From positions 77,579,216 to 77,643,215 of the forward strand of contig NC_088171.1 of assembly GCF_028769735.1 (NCBI RefSeq): a DNA stretch of 64,000 nt. The letters are read 5' to 3'. Positions 51,414-62,800 of this stretch are shown in pieces. The translations under genes and the position numbers were made by a program. The notes beneath the pieces are model-generated. The model was not told the origin of the DNA. It did not search any database and worked only from the letters and a program-made list of their open reading frames with translations. How positions within the stretch are numbered: position 1 is the first letter of the stretch; the number at the start of each line of letters is the position of its first letter. The stretch comes from Zonotrichia leucophrys gambelii (lineage: Eukaryota; Chordata; Aves; Passeriformes; Passerellidae).

Positions 51414-54340
51414 TAGATGAATCCTAGGGATTTTTTTTTTCCTATAGAAGTGAAGCATTTACTATTTAAGAACAAAAGTGCAATTCTGTCAAATTTTGGC
51501 AGAAAATGATCTTCCTGCCTGGAAGGGGGGCAAAGGAAATGTCAGAAGTGGTATCATCCCTACAAACAATTTTGTCTCCCGACCCAACTCCATGTTTCAA
51601 AGCCTGAGAGGATCATCTTTGTGCAGGTATGCCCATATCTGAGAGGTGGCAGGAACAAAGTCTCAAGGAAAGGGCTGAACTTAAGAAAAAGTAAGACAGA
51701 CAACCTAAGAGTTGATGAATCAGTGGGAAAACAAAGAAAATGGAAAGCAAAATTCATAGCTCTGTTCCCCACAGCAGAACTAAATGAACACATAACCTTG
51801 TGGCCCAGTAACTTTGCTGTTACTTGCAACAGACAATGTTTTATGAGATGTTTCCAGTGACATCTGGGCTCCTAGAAGAAGGGTTCCTATAGCCCATAAC
51901 TTGTCTTATAATGAGTTATCCTATATTTATCTGAGTAAATAAAGGCAGTGCACCCTTTGCTTTGGCACTTCAAAATGATATTTTTCAAAAGTAGATGTAA
52001 ACTCCACAGCAGTACCCCACCACTAAAATATTAATATCTCAAATTTTGTGTGCCTTTCCTCTCACTCCTGCCCTCTCCTCCAGAAGGCATGCCCTTGCTT
52101 TGCTGGAAGCACAATCTTGTCAAGACACTAGAAAGCACTGAACCAAGAACTGCATAAATTCTTCAAGCATCTTCAGCAGCACATCTCCTTGGGCCTCTTG
52201 TGCAAAGGAAAGAATATTTTGGTTTTGTCCATAAAAAAGTAGAATAATCTACATATGAATTCTGACTGCTTTTTGGTATATATGTTGAAATAAATATGAT
52301 AAATGCTATTTATATTAAAGTCAACACATTCAATGATCATATAAATAAATTAAGAATATTCTCAGCATCAAGTGATGCAAGCTAGAAAAGCCAACATCAA
52401 GTGTTAGTGGTTTAGTAGTTAAATGTCTTTCTCAAGATCATCACAACCAGTGCCAAACTTGAAGCAATTATCTTCTGGATCACTGAGACCATGGCTTTTC
52501 TCAATTACCTCTGTCTATACTAGGAAGAATTCTGATGTAGTTTTCTTAATGACTTCCCATTTCCACTGTATTATTAAAGAAATCAAGAGTTCTGAGTGCA
52601 GATTTATTGAGATATAAAGCACTGCAATTCTTGATCAAAGGTAATTGCATTCCTTTTCCTTTTTCTTTCCTTTTTTATTTTCAAACTCATTTGACAACAG
52701 AAAATATTAGGTTGCTATGCAACCTTAAAAACCTGCTTTATACACAATAATGAAATGAAATTTATTGAACTCTATAATGGAAATGATGAAAAAATCCATT
52801 CTCAGTCATCACTGTCACTATTTGAATTAATTAGTACCATTACCACAATTTTGGTCTAATTTACCTTATGGCATTGTAAGTCCTAGGAAAATTTATCTTC
52901 TGATGAACTTCTTACATATAAATCACTTAGAAGTAATTTTGTATTTATTATAATCAGCAATTAAATCAGATGCAATAAGCAACAAGCAGAAGTTTCTATT
53001 GTACTCTGTGGGTTGCTTTCGTTTGTTTTTTCCTAATGTGGTCCACATCTATTCAGAACCTTTTTATTGATTCTTACATCATTATTCTGAGTTCATAAAC
53101 AGCAGTTGATCTAACATAATGATTGTGTCAGAATATCTTATTGCAGCTACAATGAAGTATTAATTCATATGACATTATTTTCCCCTGGTTTCCAATAAAA
53201 TTTTTAATTTAATTTATTTTTAATTTATGTCTAGTACAGGTGAGTATAGTAGAGAAATAATTAGCAGTGTTCTATGTTGGATTGTTCACTCAAGACAAAA
53301 ATAATTTTATGAGCTGAAACATCTATCACTTTTTGGTGCAAACACTCAGTAAAATATTTCAGTTACTTCAGCTGTGGATAGTTCAGTTGTAGGTATAAAA
53401 GTAGATATTTCTTTCCCTGCCTCTGGGCTCTAGGAAACCTTTTCTTCCAGACCATACTTCAGTTCACATCTCTTTCCAGGCAAATATGGAAATTTCTATT
53501 TGTTAGTGTGAGTGCGATCTGCCTTTATTATTTTCATAGAATGCATTTTTTGCTCAGAATTTTCTGAAGTTTGGAATTTCTGGTTTTGTCTAAGAACAGG
53601 TATTCTGTGGAAAAAAAAAATTCTGCAACTATCTAAATTGCTTTGTTATTGCTATGGATCCTCTTATTCCTATTTTCATACTTACCAACAATTATATCTA
53701 TTCTAACTAATAGTTCTAACTAACTAATTCTCTAACTTTTTTGTTAATCATAATAAGAGAACTATAATTTTCCTATTTTTGGGGTTTTTTTGGTAAATAT
53801 TGGTAAATACTTATGGTAAATATGTTAAATAGACTTTTTAGGTCCACAGGCAAAAAGATCTATTTAAAGAACGCTGCACAATGAAATTGCATAAATTAAA
53901 AATTATTTCAAAAATGTCTTAAGATATTTTGGAAATGTAGAAATCCTATAGACATGTGAAGAAAATGGATTAATGCAAAAAAAACCCCAAAAACAAATGG
54001 AAGCCAGAGATGGTTGAATCTTTGCAAGATTTTAATCAACTAATGTTGAAATATTTGGTATAATTTTGCAGAATCAGTGAAATAAAACTATTCCAAAACA
54101 GAGACTGCTCAGCCAAGTTAATTATTAATTAAAATTATCCATTGAAAATAGAAATTTGTATAATATTTTGGGGATACAAAAATTTCTATAAAATACAGAA
54201 TTATAGAGGAGACTTAGTTGTGTCCCAATGTCTCTCAGTCCAAAATATCTTTTATAAAATATTGATTCATTCATAATTTAATGTTGTCCTTAGAAAAAGT
54301 GCTTTTCTATTTGTTGCCCTTCAGAAAAGGACTGAATAAA

Positions 54341-54374
54341 GATAATGATAGTGATAATGATAATAATAAGATGA
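54341..54374. repeat. GATAAT-type microsatellite
   Basis: Imperfect gataat / gatagt / gataat / aataat units. Simple repeat. Confidence 0.75.
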
Positions 54375-55433
54375 TCCTTACAATCTGTGTAAAATTAAAA
54401 AAATTCAAATTACACAAATTATAACCATAAAATGAGGAATATTTATTCACTTGTGGTTTAGGATATTATCAATGCAAAGTTTGATATTTAGGTTGTGCTA
54501 TTCATATATGTTTTCTAATTCAACAGTGTATTTCCTTGAATTTTCGTCTTTTAAATTCAGGTTCACTTGCATGGGGGGATTTTTTTGTGACAAAGCAGTT
54601 TGAGGGAGAGATCTGTGATCTCTTCTGCCTCATCAAACCTGCGCTTCTTCTTGTATGTTTTTAGTTTTGCCTGGAGCATGCAGTTCATCTTCCACAGTAG
54701 CACGAAAGGGTTTTTATATTTGTTTCTGTCATCACTCACTCAACTTCACAGAGAAATAAGCTGGTTATTTTTTTTGTCTTTTAGGAGCAGAAAGTGCTCT
54801 CTAGGTTTCTCCGGACACTTTGCATTCTCTCAACAGAATTCATCTTGCCTTCTTCACTTCTTTTATTCCTGTTAATTAGATGCCCAGTAATATGCAAATT
54901 CCTGCAATTTCAGCATTATGCCACCATCACACTTTTACTCCCACAATTTTTTTCTTTATTAAAACCACAAGTAAACAAGCAAACAAAAACTATCAATCTA
55001 TGTTGCAAGCAAATAGAAATAAGATTTTCTCCTGCAGTCACAAAACCTTCTATGCCATTGGTGATGTCATATACATATATACTCCTTAATGCCTACACTA
55101 TTAGTCTCACAGTCTATTAAAAGCTTGTTCTATATATCAGGGGTAGAACTGGGTTTTCATTTCCTACTTCTTATCTTCTTATATATCTGTATTTTTCTAT
55201 TTCTACCCCATGATGGAAAGGAAAGAAAATATCATTTTTTTTTAATTGAACCTAAACATGGCAGTGTGCTCATCTTCACAATTTGCATAAGAAGCTTTTA
55301 AATGAATTCAGCTCTTGACAATGATATTCCTAACTGGTTCGCCAAATTTACAGCATGGAAAATAAGGAACATGAAGACCCAGTAGAGAGTTAAATAATCA
55401 TGACTTCATTAATATTTATTTTTAAAAAATATT

Positions 55434-55513
55434 AAAATAAAATAAAATAAAATAAAATAAAATAAAATAAAATAAAATAAAATAAAATAAAATAAAATAA
55501 AATAAAATAAAAT
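55434..55513. repeat. (AAAAT)n microsatellite, left arm (about 16 units)
   Basis: About 80 bases of nearly pure 5-bp repeat. It stops just before the LTR at 55520 and resumes directly after it at 56115. Confidence 0.95.
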
Positions 55514-55519
55514 ATAAAA

Positions 55520-56114
55520 TGTGGCAGTACCTGTGGTCGGTTTCCCTGGGTCTGGATTGAAGGGCACTTGAGACAGTAGTTCATGTTTGGACTCAAGTGT
55601 TTATTATTTCTTAACAGTTAAACAGTCTCACTACTGTGAGTTTGGCAGCATTTCATTAGAAGGCACAAAATGGCAAACAGTCTTTTGTTACAAGGTCTTT
55701 TAAGACTAAACTATCCAATTAAGAACTGACACCCAGATTATTTCCTCTTTTAACCCAATATCTGGTCCCACAGAGCCTGCAATGTGGACTTCTCTGCCCA
55801 ATTACAAAATGCCACCCAAACCCATGAAGAAGAAGGAAGAAGAAGCATGAAGAAGAAACCCAGGACAACACCCTGTGCCCTCCATCTTGCTTCCATCCAC
55901 AACGTATTAAAAATCCTGAAACCTAAATTTCTCACCAAGTGACACACCTACACTACTCTCTATAATCTGTTTCACACTTTTGTGAAATCTGAATTCTAGT
56001 CTATCTTGAAGTCTAGGAAACTTTCTCCATGAATGAGGGTCAAAGTCAGTGCTCCCCTGGGGGTCAGGCACCCCAGGGCAGACAGAGAAATATTCCCTGT
56101 GCCCTGGGTTTCCA
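55520..56114 (-). mobile_element. Solo LTR, minus strand, inserted in an (AAAAT)n array
   Basis: A 595-bp unit: the plus strand starts 'tgtggcagtacctgtgg' and ends 'gccctgggtttcca', giving TG...CA on both strands. Read on the minus strand, AATAAA (complement of tttatt, about 55600-55606) lies some 80 bases from the 3' end, with a canonical LTR layout. It is bounded on both sides by the same 5-bp microsatellite, and aaaa on each side would fit a 4-bp target duplication, although such sequence carries little information. A (gaa)n-like patch at 55827-55857 lies inside. No internal retroviral sequence remains. The class is uncertain (ERV1-like if the duplication is 4 bp). Confidence 0.8.
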
Positions 56115-56187
56115 AAAATAAAATAAAATAAAATAAAATAAAATAAAATAAAATAAAATAAAATAAAATAAAATAAAATAAAATAAA
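56115..56187. repeat. (AAAAT)n microsatellite, right arm (about 14 units)
   Basis: About 73 bases of the same unit and phase class as 55434-55513. The minus-strand 186-codon open frame across it (a repeating FILFY pattern) is an artefact of the repeat. Confidence 0.95.
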
Positions 56188-56228
56188 TAAACAGAATAAA
56201 AGAACTGCACAAGTCCCTGCTAAAAGTT

Positions 56229-56805
56229 TGCAGTGGTTTAACTCCAGTAAGTAACTAAACTCCATGTAGGTGTTCATTCTTACTGACCCCTTCAGTAAGA
56301 TGGGGGAGAGAATCAGAAGAGTAAAAGTGGGCAAATTAATGGGTTGAGGTAAAGACAGTATAATAGGGAAAGTAAAACCCATGCACAAGTAAAGTGAAAC
56401 AAGAAATCCATTCACTAATTCCCATAGGCAGGCAGGTATTCTGCCTTTCCTGGGAGAGCAGGGCTCCATCACACAAGATGGTGATTTGGGAAGGCAAACA
56501 TCATCACTCCAAATTTCCTTCCTTCCTCTTTTTCCCCCTACCTTTGTATGCTGCATGCCTGTGGTCTGGAATATGTCTTTTCTCAGCTGGAGTCAGCTGT
56601 CCTGGCTGTCCCAGCTCCTCTGCACCCCCACCCTCCTGGCTGATGGGGTTCTGTGAGGAGCCAAAAGGGCCCTGACACTGTGCAAAACCTGCCCAGCGGG
56701 AACTGTAACATCCCTGTTATCAACGCTGTTTTCAGCACAAACACGGAACATGGCCCCATAACAACTGCTGCAAAGGAAATTAACTTCACCAAAACCAGTA
56801 CAACA
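56229..56805 (-). mobile_element. LTR, ERVL-like of a second family, minus strand
   Basis: The plus strand matches the complement of a widespread avian ERVL-type LTR: 'tgcagtggtttaactccagt' at the left edge, 'gatgggggagagaatcagaa' (about 56299), 'gggttgaggtaaagacagta' (about 56341), and a right end 'ccagtacaaca'. The middle (56560-56700) is GC-rich and includes 'tgtcctggctgtccc'. Ends are TG...CA, but I find no convincing target duplication, so the edges may be off by a few bases. No internal retroviral sequence is present. It is unrelated to the LTR ending 114 bp to its left. Confidence 0.75.
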
Positions 56806-59800
56806 AAAATATATTGTTAAATGTAAGCAACCTAGAATCAGAAGATGAGCTGTAAGGCTTCTGCAACCTTTTTTCTAGTAAATTTAGATATAAAGGGAAA
56901 AAAGTTAATAAGCAACATGGGAGTAGATACAGAGTTCATTCTTAATTTTTGAGCAAAAAAAAAACAAGCCCAAAAATCTGAAGTAAATTTCTCTCTAGCA
57001 AACAACTTTTATTGTTAAATTCTCTGGATATATAACATGGCAACCAACATTTTTTTAATGGAGGTCCTAGCAAAAATACAGTATTTTAATAAAAAGGAAA
57101 AAAATAGGTTTTAGATATCGTAAAATGAGTAGATGGTCACCTAAAGAGATGGACTATCTGATTGACTAACATATATTACTATAAATTAAAAATCTCACAT
57201 GCAAGTTATATGATGGGTTCTGTCATATAGAACATCTGACTTTTATTTTGATTTTACTACTAGATTACTAGGATCTGAAAGGGAGACTTTAGTTTTCTAT
57301 CTCTACTCAATATCACCACATAACCTTGTACATTTTAACATGGATGTTTTTACTCTCAGTTGTTTCTTTTCAGAGGGTGATCATTTCTCCATATTACTGC
57401 ATGATATGACGAGCTGCTTGTAGTGGTAAATTGTATTATTACTTATATCTCAACGGGTTTTGGAAAAACATGTTATTAGAACCTTAGGAGTCTTTAGGTG
57501 ATGACAGTCTGTTATATTTTTTATTGTTTATTCTTTTTAATTATTATTGTTTTTCTTCTTATGCAAATATTTTATCAGACTGTTTTCTGTGCATAATTCA
57601 TGCTGTTCAAAAACAATTCCTTTTTTAGCAATCTCCTTTTTTATTGTTCAAAATTCATGGAGTAATCATCTAGATAACAGAGAATTCTCCATGATTGGAT
57701 GGTTGACTTCTCCAAAATGGTGACAAATACAAATGTGATTTCAGGCAATTGGGAGATATCCCTTTGTGCCAAATTGTTTTACAAACAAAAAAACTAATGT
57801 ACTAACCAAACCCCAGAATCCTAAAATTCTAAGCATTATTGTGTAGTGTGCTGAAAATTATGAGTAATTTTTTTTCATAAAAATATGTATTTTATTAAAA
57901 CAATCGCGTTGTTTTTTGGGTTTTTTTTAATCTTTCCAGTCCTTACTGGAATAAAGGGAATGACAAATTGAAATATATACAGTTCATGATGGAAATTATT
58001 ATCTTTCTTCAGTTTGCTTTTGAGGTATTCATCTCAGAGAGAAGTATCAGTAATTGCTTCATATGAGATATACACAGAGTGAAACTTAATTGGTAATTTA
58101 AATTTAAAATTTAAATTTACACCAAATAGGAACATTTTGAATCCCAATTAAAATTAATGGCTGCAATTAATTCAGGATTATTAGTCACCATCTTGTTCCC
58201 TGTTCCAGCTGCTGACATATTCAAGTAAATGAGACAGTGTTTGGCAAATCTATGTGGCAAAAAACACCATCAGGGAACGCTGTCAGCTGTTTGCTTGTCA
58301 GAAGGATGTTAAAACCTTTCTATCTGCCTTACAGTTGCCTTTGTGAGGGATCTGCCAATCACAAAAGCTTCCAGATCACCAACTGCAGGATGTGAAAAAG
58401 CTTCCACGAGTCCTGAGATAAGCACAGAGCTGCTCAACTCCTCATGGGCATTAATCTTTCTCATTAACATGTAAGGAAAGAGAAATTCAGATTTGTTTGT
58501 AAATATTTGTCAAGAGGATTAATATTTCCTTTTTGTATAAGTCACAACCATATTCTTGAGAGTATAGGATCTTACAATAAGCAATTTGGGGGTCATCTTT
58601 ATTTTGTCCTTATGTCAAGAAGCAATTTGTTCAGAACTTTTGCACATATTTGTTAAGCTATGCCTTCTAAGCCAAAACTAATTCAAATCCAGACAAATGT
58701 GAAATTCTTATTTGTCTGGGGAAACATTTCATTAAATATTCATTGTCTCGCCCTTACTTTTACATGTCATTATTACACTACATTCATTTTGAAACTCATG
58801 AAATCCAAATGACAGACAAAATTTCACTTGAAGTCAATGGGGGAGTCTTACACTGGACCCTTAGTACTCACTCCCCACAGCCAGTGTTCCAGTGAATAAA
58901 TTACATCTTCTTTCCAAATTGAACAAAAGTCAATGTTTAATTTCTCATATTTGGTATTAAGATGCCTTTGGATTGTGCTATGCAACATGATAAAACCTTG
59001 TAAACACTGCAAAATAAAGCTGTATTTTGTCACCTTAGGCTGTTACTTCACACAAGCTAAAATCTAACAAAAACTTTACATGTCAAAAATAGCTCCTTTA
59101 TTGAGGCCACTTGCAAACCCATCTGTCTTTAATTTCCAAAATGATCTATGTAAATAGAATTTCTCCATGTGAAAAAGACAGAGTGAAATATTAGTTTGGA
59201 AAACTTCAGTAGACATCATGTAACAAATACATTTAGGGTGCACAAGGTTAGGTGCTACTAGTTTTTTAAGCATGCGAGTAGAAAATAACACGAAACAATA
59301 AATTGGTTTTTGGTGTTTTCCGACAGGCCTGAAACTGTGCTTGGCATTTCTTTTCAATTGGCAACACTACAGACAGCAAAGTCTGCAAAATCTCTGGTAT
59401 TTAGGATAATTTTATCTGTATTGCCCACAACTGTCAATAGATAAAAAGTATCTTTTTGCACAGGAGATATCTAGGTTCAGACATTTTATTTATTAAATTC
59501 AGTTTCCCCTGAAAATCACCACTTTTCTATCTTAATTTCATTCTGTGTCACAACTACAGCTACAAATTACTTCTCTGGGTTTAGGCTGTGCTCTGTAATC
59601 AGCACAGTTAAATCATACATCACAAGAAATTGAACCAAGGCAGGCCCTTTTTTAGTCCTGCCATCTATTAAAACTTCTGGTTTCTGTCAAAGGCTCCTTA
59701 ATGCTTTGTGGGTGTTTGCTGTTAAGTTTGTTTCTGTTGCTTTACAGAGACTCAGACCTGCAAAACACCTGTAAATCCCTGCAATCCTGCTCCCATCACT

Positions 59801-62800
59801 GCTTTCTGACTGCATGCTTTTGAAAGTTAATGGAGCCTTTCTAACTTGTGATAAGTCCAGTAGTTGATATGATAAAAGATGTTATCTTTACTTATCCACT
59901 TTAGCTTGCCAAAAATCTGTGTGAGAGAAATGAGAGAAATTCTTGTTGGAGAGCATGTTATGTTTCTGTAATGGATGTGTTTTCTCTGTTCCACAGTCTG
60001 AAAAATCAGAAAGCAATTTTACCTATCTTGTAGATTAGCAAGAGAAATTTCCAGGTTTAGTGAGCCAGCTCAATGGGGCTCAATATCTCTTCCTTTGGCA
60101 TGTAGGTCAGAGTTTTTCCCAAGACATTTTTTTTTCAAGTCTATTACAATGTACTATGTGAATGAGTACATGAGGTGGCTACAGTATGGCAATATATGAT
60201 GCAGAGAATTGGGATTTCTGGCAATTGCTATTTCTTGTTTTACTTTATGTTTGAAATTTTGAGATGCGACCTTGGAAACAGAGAGCTGAAAGGGTAAGAG
60301 GAGGCAACCATGTGAAGAACAAATTATCAGTGTGATAGGGAGACCTCTGTGATGGACAGCCACAGAAAAAGAAAGAATTTGTTCTTGTGATAATGAACTG
60401 TAAGTTTTCAATGTGAGATGATGGAAAAGGAAAGCCAATTCTTTCCAGTTTAGGGCTGGATATGCAAAGATTTCTTGAGAGAAAGAAAACAGGCAGCACT
60501 TTTCTCTGGGCATTTCTAGTAGACTAATACTTGGAATATGGGATTCAGTTCAAGAAACTATCTTCCAGATAAACATTTGTAAACTGTGGGGACTTCAGAA
60601 ACAACCATGACAATTCTAGAAAATTGCACATCTCTGGTTTGTCTAATGCCTGGAGTGAAACAAGAAATCAATAAGCATTTGAAGGATGAAAGCCCAAAAG
60701 ACAAAATTGTTATTTTAAAGAATGCAAGAGACTGTAACCAGAAATAGTATCGTTATGATGTTGAATAACAATCAAGAAAAGTTTGAACTGACTATTTCAA
60801 ACATATCCCAAGTTCTATTTAAGCAGTAATACAACTTTTCTGAGGGAAATTACAAGAATCGCTTGCTAAATAAATAAAAAAAAAAAAATTGAAGCTACTT
60901 TTTTTTATACCTTATCTAGTAAAATAAAGAAATACAGCTCCTGGAGATCTGAGCTGACAGATCTGTTTGTGCTTTCTGTTTTATAGAGGAAAACTGTTTT
61001 CCTCTATATTACACCATCTATCCTTGTACTGGAATACATTTTATATTTCAGTATTTGCATGTATTCTAATTTTAAAGTAATTTAAAAAATATTTTAGTTA
61101 TATTTCCTTAATACATGTGTTTCCATGACCAAGAAAATGAAATCATTCAGTTATGAAAATTTAGGGAAAAATCATATTTCAACACTTTTAGAATAAAATT
61201 TGGGATTTGTTGGAAACATTTCACTCTTCAGAAATGGCTTCCCTAGAACTGTTTTGCTGATTTCATTTTACATGGACATCAGAGATCATGTCTTATTAGT
61301 GATTACATCCTCATGAATGCTTGAAAAATTATTGTGTTAACATGTCCTTTGTTAAACAGAGAGATCAACCTCCCTGCAACCCAGAACAGTCACTGTATAC
61401 GTGTCTGAGTCTGAATACACAAACTTCATTTTACAGTTAGACACTTTGAATCACTTTAAAACCTGTCTTCCAAAAATGAATGAAAATAAAAGAAACACAG
61501 CACTAAAATTTACTAAATTTAATTGTAATTACTTACAACTTAATAATTTTTCTTTCAACTTTATTATTTATATAGTTTTCTATCTTCTATTATATGAACA
61601 GAATAATTAGAAATTTTATGAAGTTTTCAATTATTCTGTATTGGTTTAAATTTCTGATACACTAAAATAATTTCAACATACAGTGCTGAAATGTTGCAAA
61701 AAAACACCCCAAACTCAATTAAAATATTTGAGCTCATCAAACTACTGAAAAAACATTTTTTTCCTTCTCAGTGATGATTGAGATCAACTTCCCAGTGTCA
61801 GTCTTTTCTAGGAGAATTCCACTGTTTGACTAATTCTAGAAACAGCAAAAATATCACCACTGTTTAATTGGTCTGAAGTTCAATGATAAAATATGCAGCA
61901 ATTAGTCGGGGATTTGAGTACTAGAAAACCTTTACTGGCACCAGGTGAATGTTTATTGCAATGACTTTATGAAAATAAAAGAAAGAAAGTTTTTGTAAGA
62001 GTATCTCTTCCCATGTAGGAATGTTTTAAAGCATACAGCAGATGAAATTAAAATGAAATCTTTGCCTGGTAAACATCAGAAAAAGAAAACATTATTTCTA
62101 TAAAAAAAAATCAGGTTTTCCCTTTCATATTGAGTTCTCATTACAATAAAATGACAGATTTCTTTCTTAAAAGAAAACACAACTCTATTTTGTATAGTTC
62201 CAACACTCATGAAAATACTACTGATGTGTTGTGGTATAAATTACATCTCAAAAAACAACAGCAATATACCCAGAAGCAATAAAAACCAAATATGAGCAGT
62301 GCAGAATTCTCTAAACTAGTTACTATAAAGTCATTCCAAATTATAAAATTATAAAATTAGTAACTGGGTGCCTATGCTTGTAGATATTGAGCTTAAGACA
62401 GAGTAAAAATCTTCCTATTGAAAAAACAAGATGCTTTTTTTTTCCCCCAAAATCAGACAAGGCTCATGTTGCTCCTCGTGTATGGCATTTTACTCTTGCA
62501 ATCCAGAACACTTATTTCTTAAGAAAAATAACTAGTAAGAAGCTAATCTGTAAATTGTATTAATATTTAAGAGAAGGGCTATTGCTAATTGTGTGTCCAA
62601 TGTAGAGCAAACTCAGGTGCTACCATGTCAGTCTTGACCCAGAATTCATACTGAACTGAGTAAAACCTGCTTTTCTAGGTAAAACACATTTCCCACATTT
62701 AATTTCAGAGTTTTTAAGGTAGAGTCCTCTGTGCAAATCAGCAGCTGCACACCCAGCTAACAATACAGACTTATATTACTCCACAAGCAATATAATTTCT

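Larger units (their letters stand above)
42503..55433. other. Long AT-rich stretch without recognisable genes or mobile elements
   Basis: About 12.9 kb in which I recognise no CR1, LTR or gene. The longest open frame (43465-43953, plus, 162 codons) is rich in Phe, Ile and Leu, as chance frames in AT-rich DNA are, and has no family signature. Small repeats are listed separately. The absence of mobile elements over this length contrasts with the first third of the window. Confidence 0.55.

Noticed and set aside
55996..56556. 186-codon minus-strand open frame
   Set aside because: It crosses the (AAAAT)n array, which translates to a repeating FILFY pattern, and two LTRs. It is an artefact.
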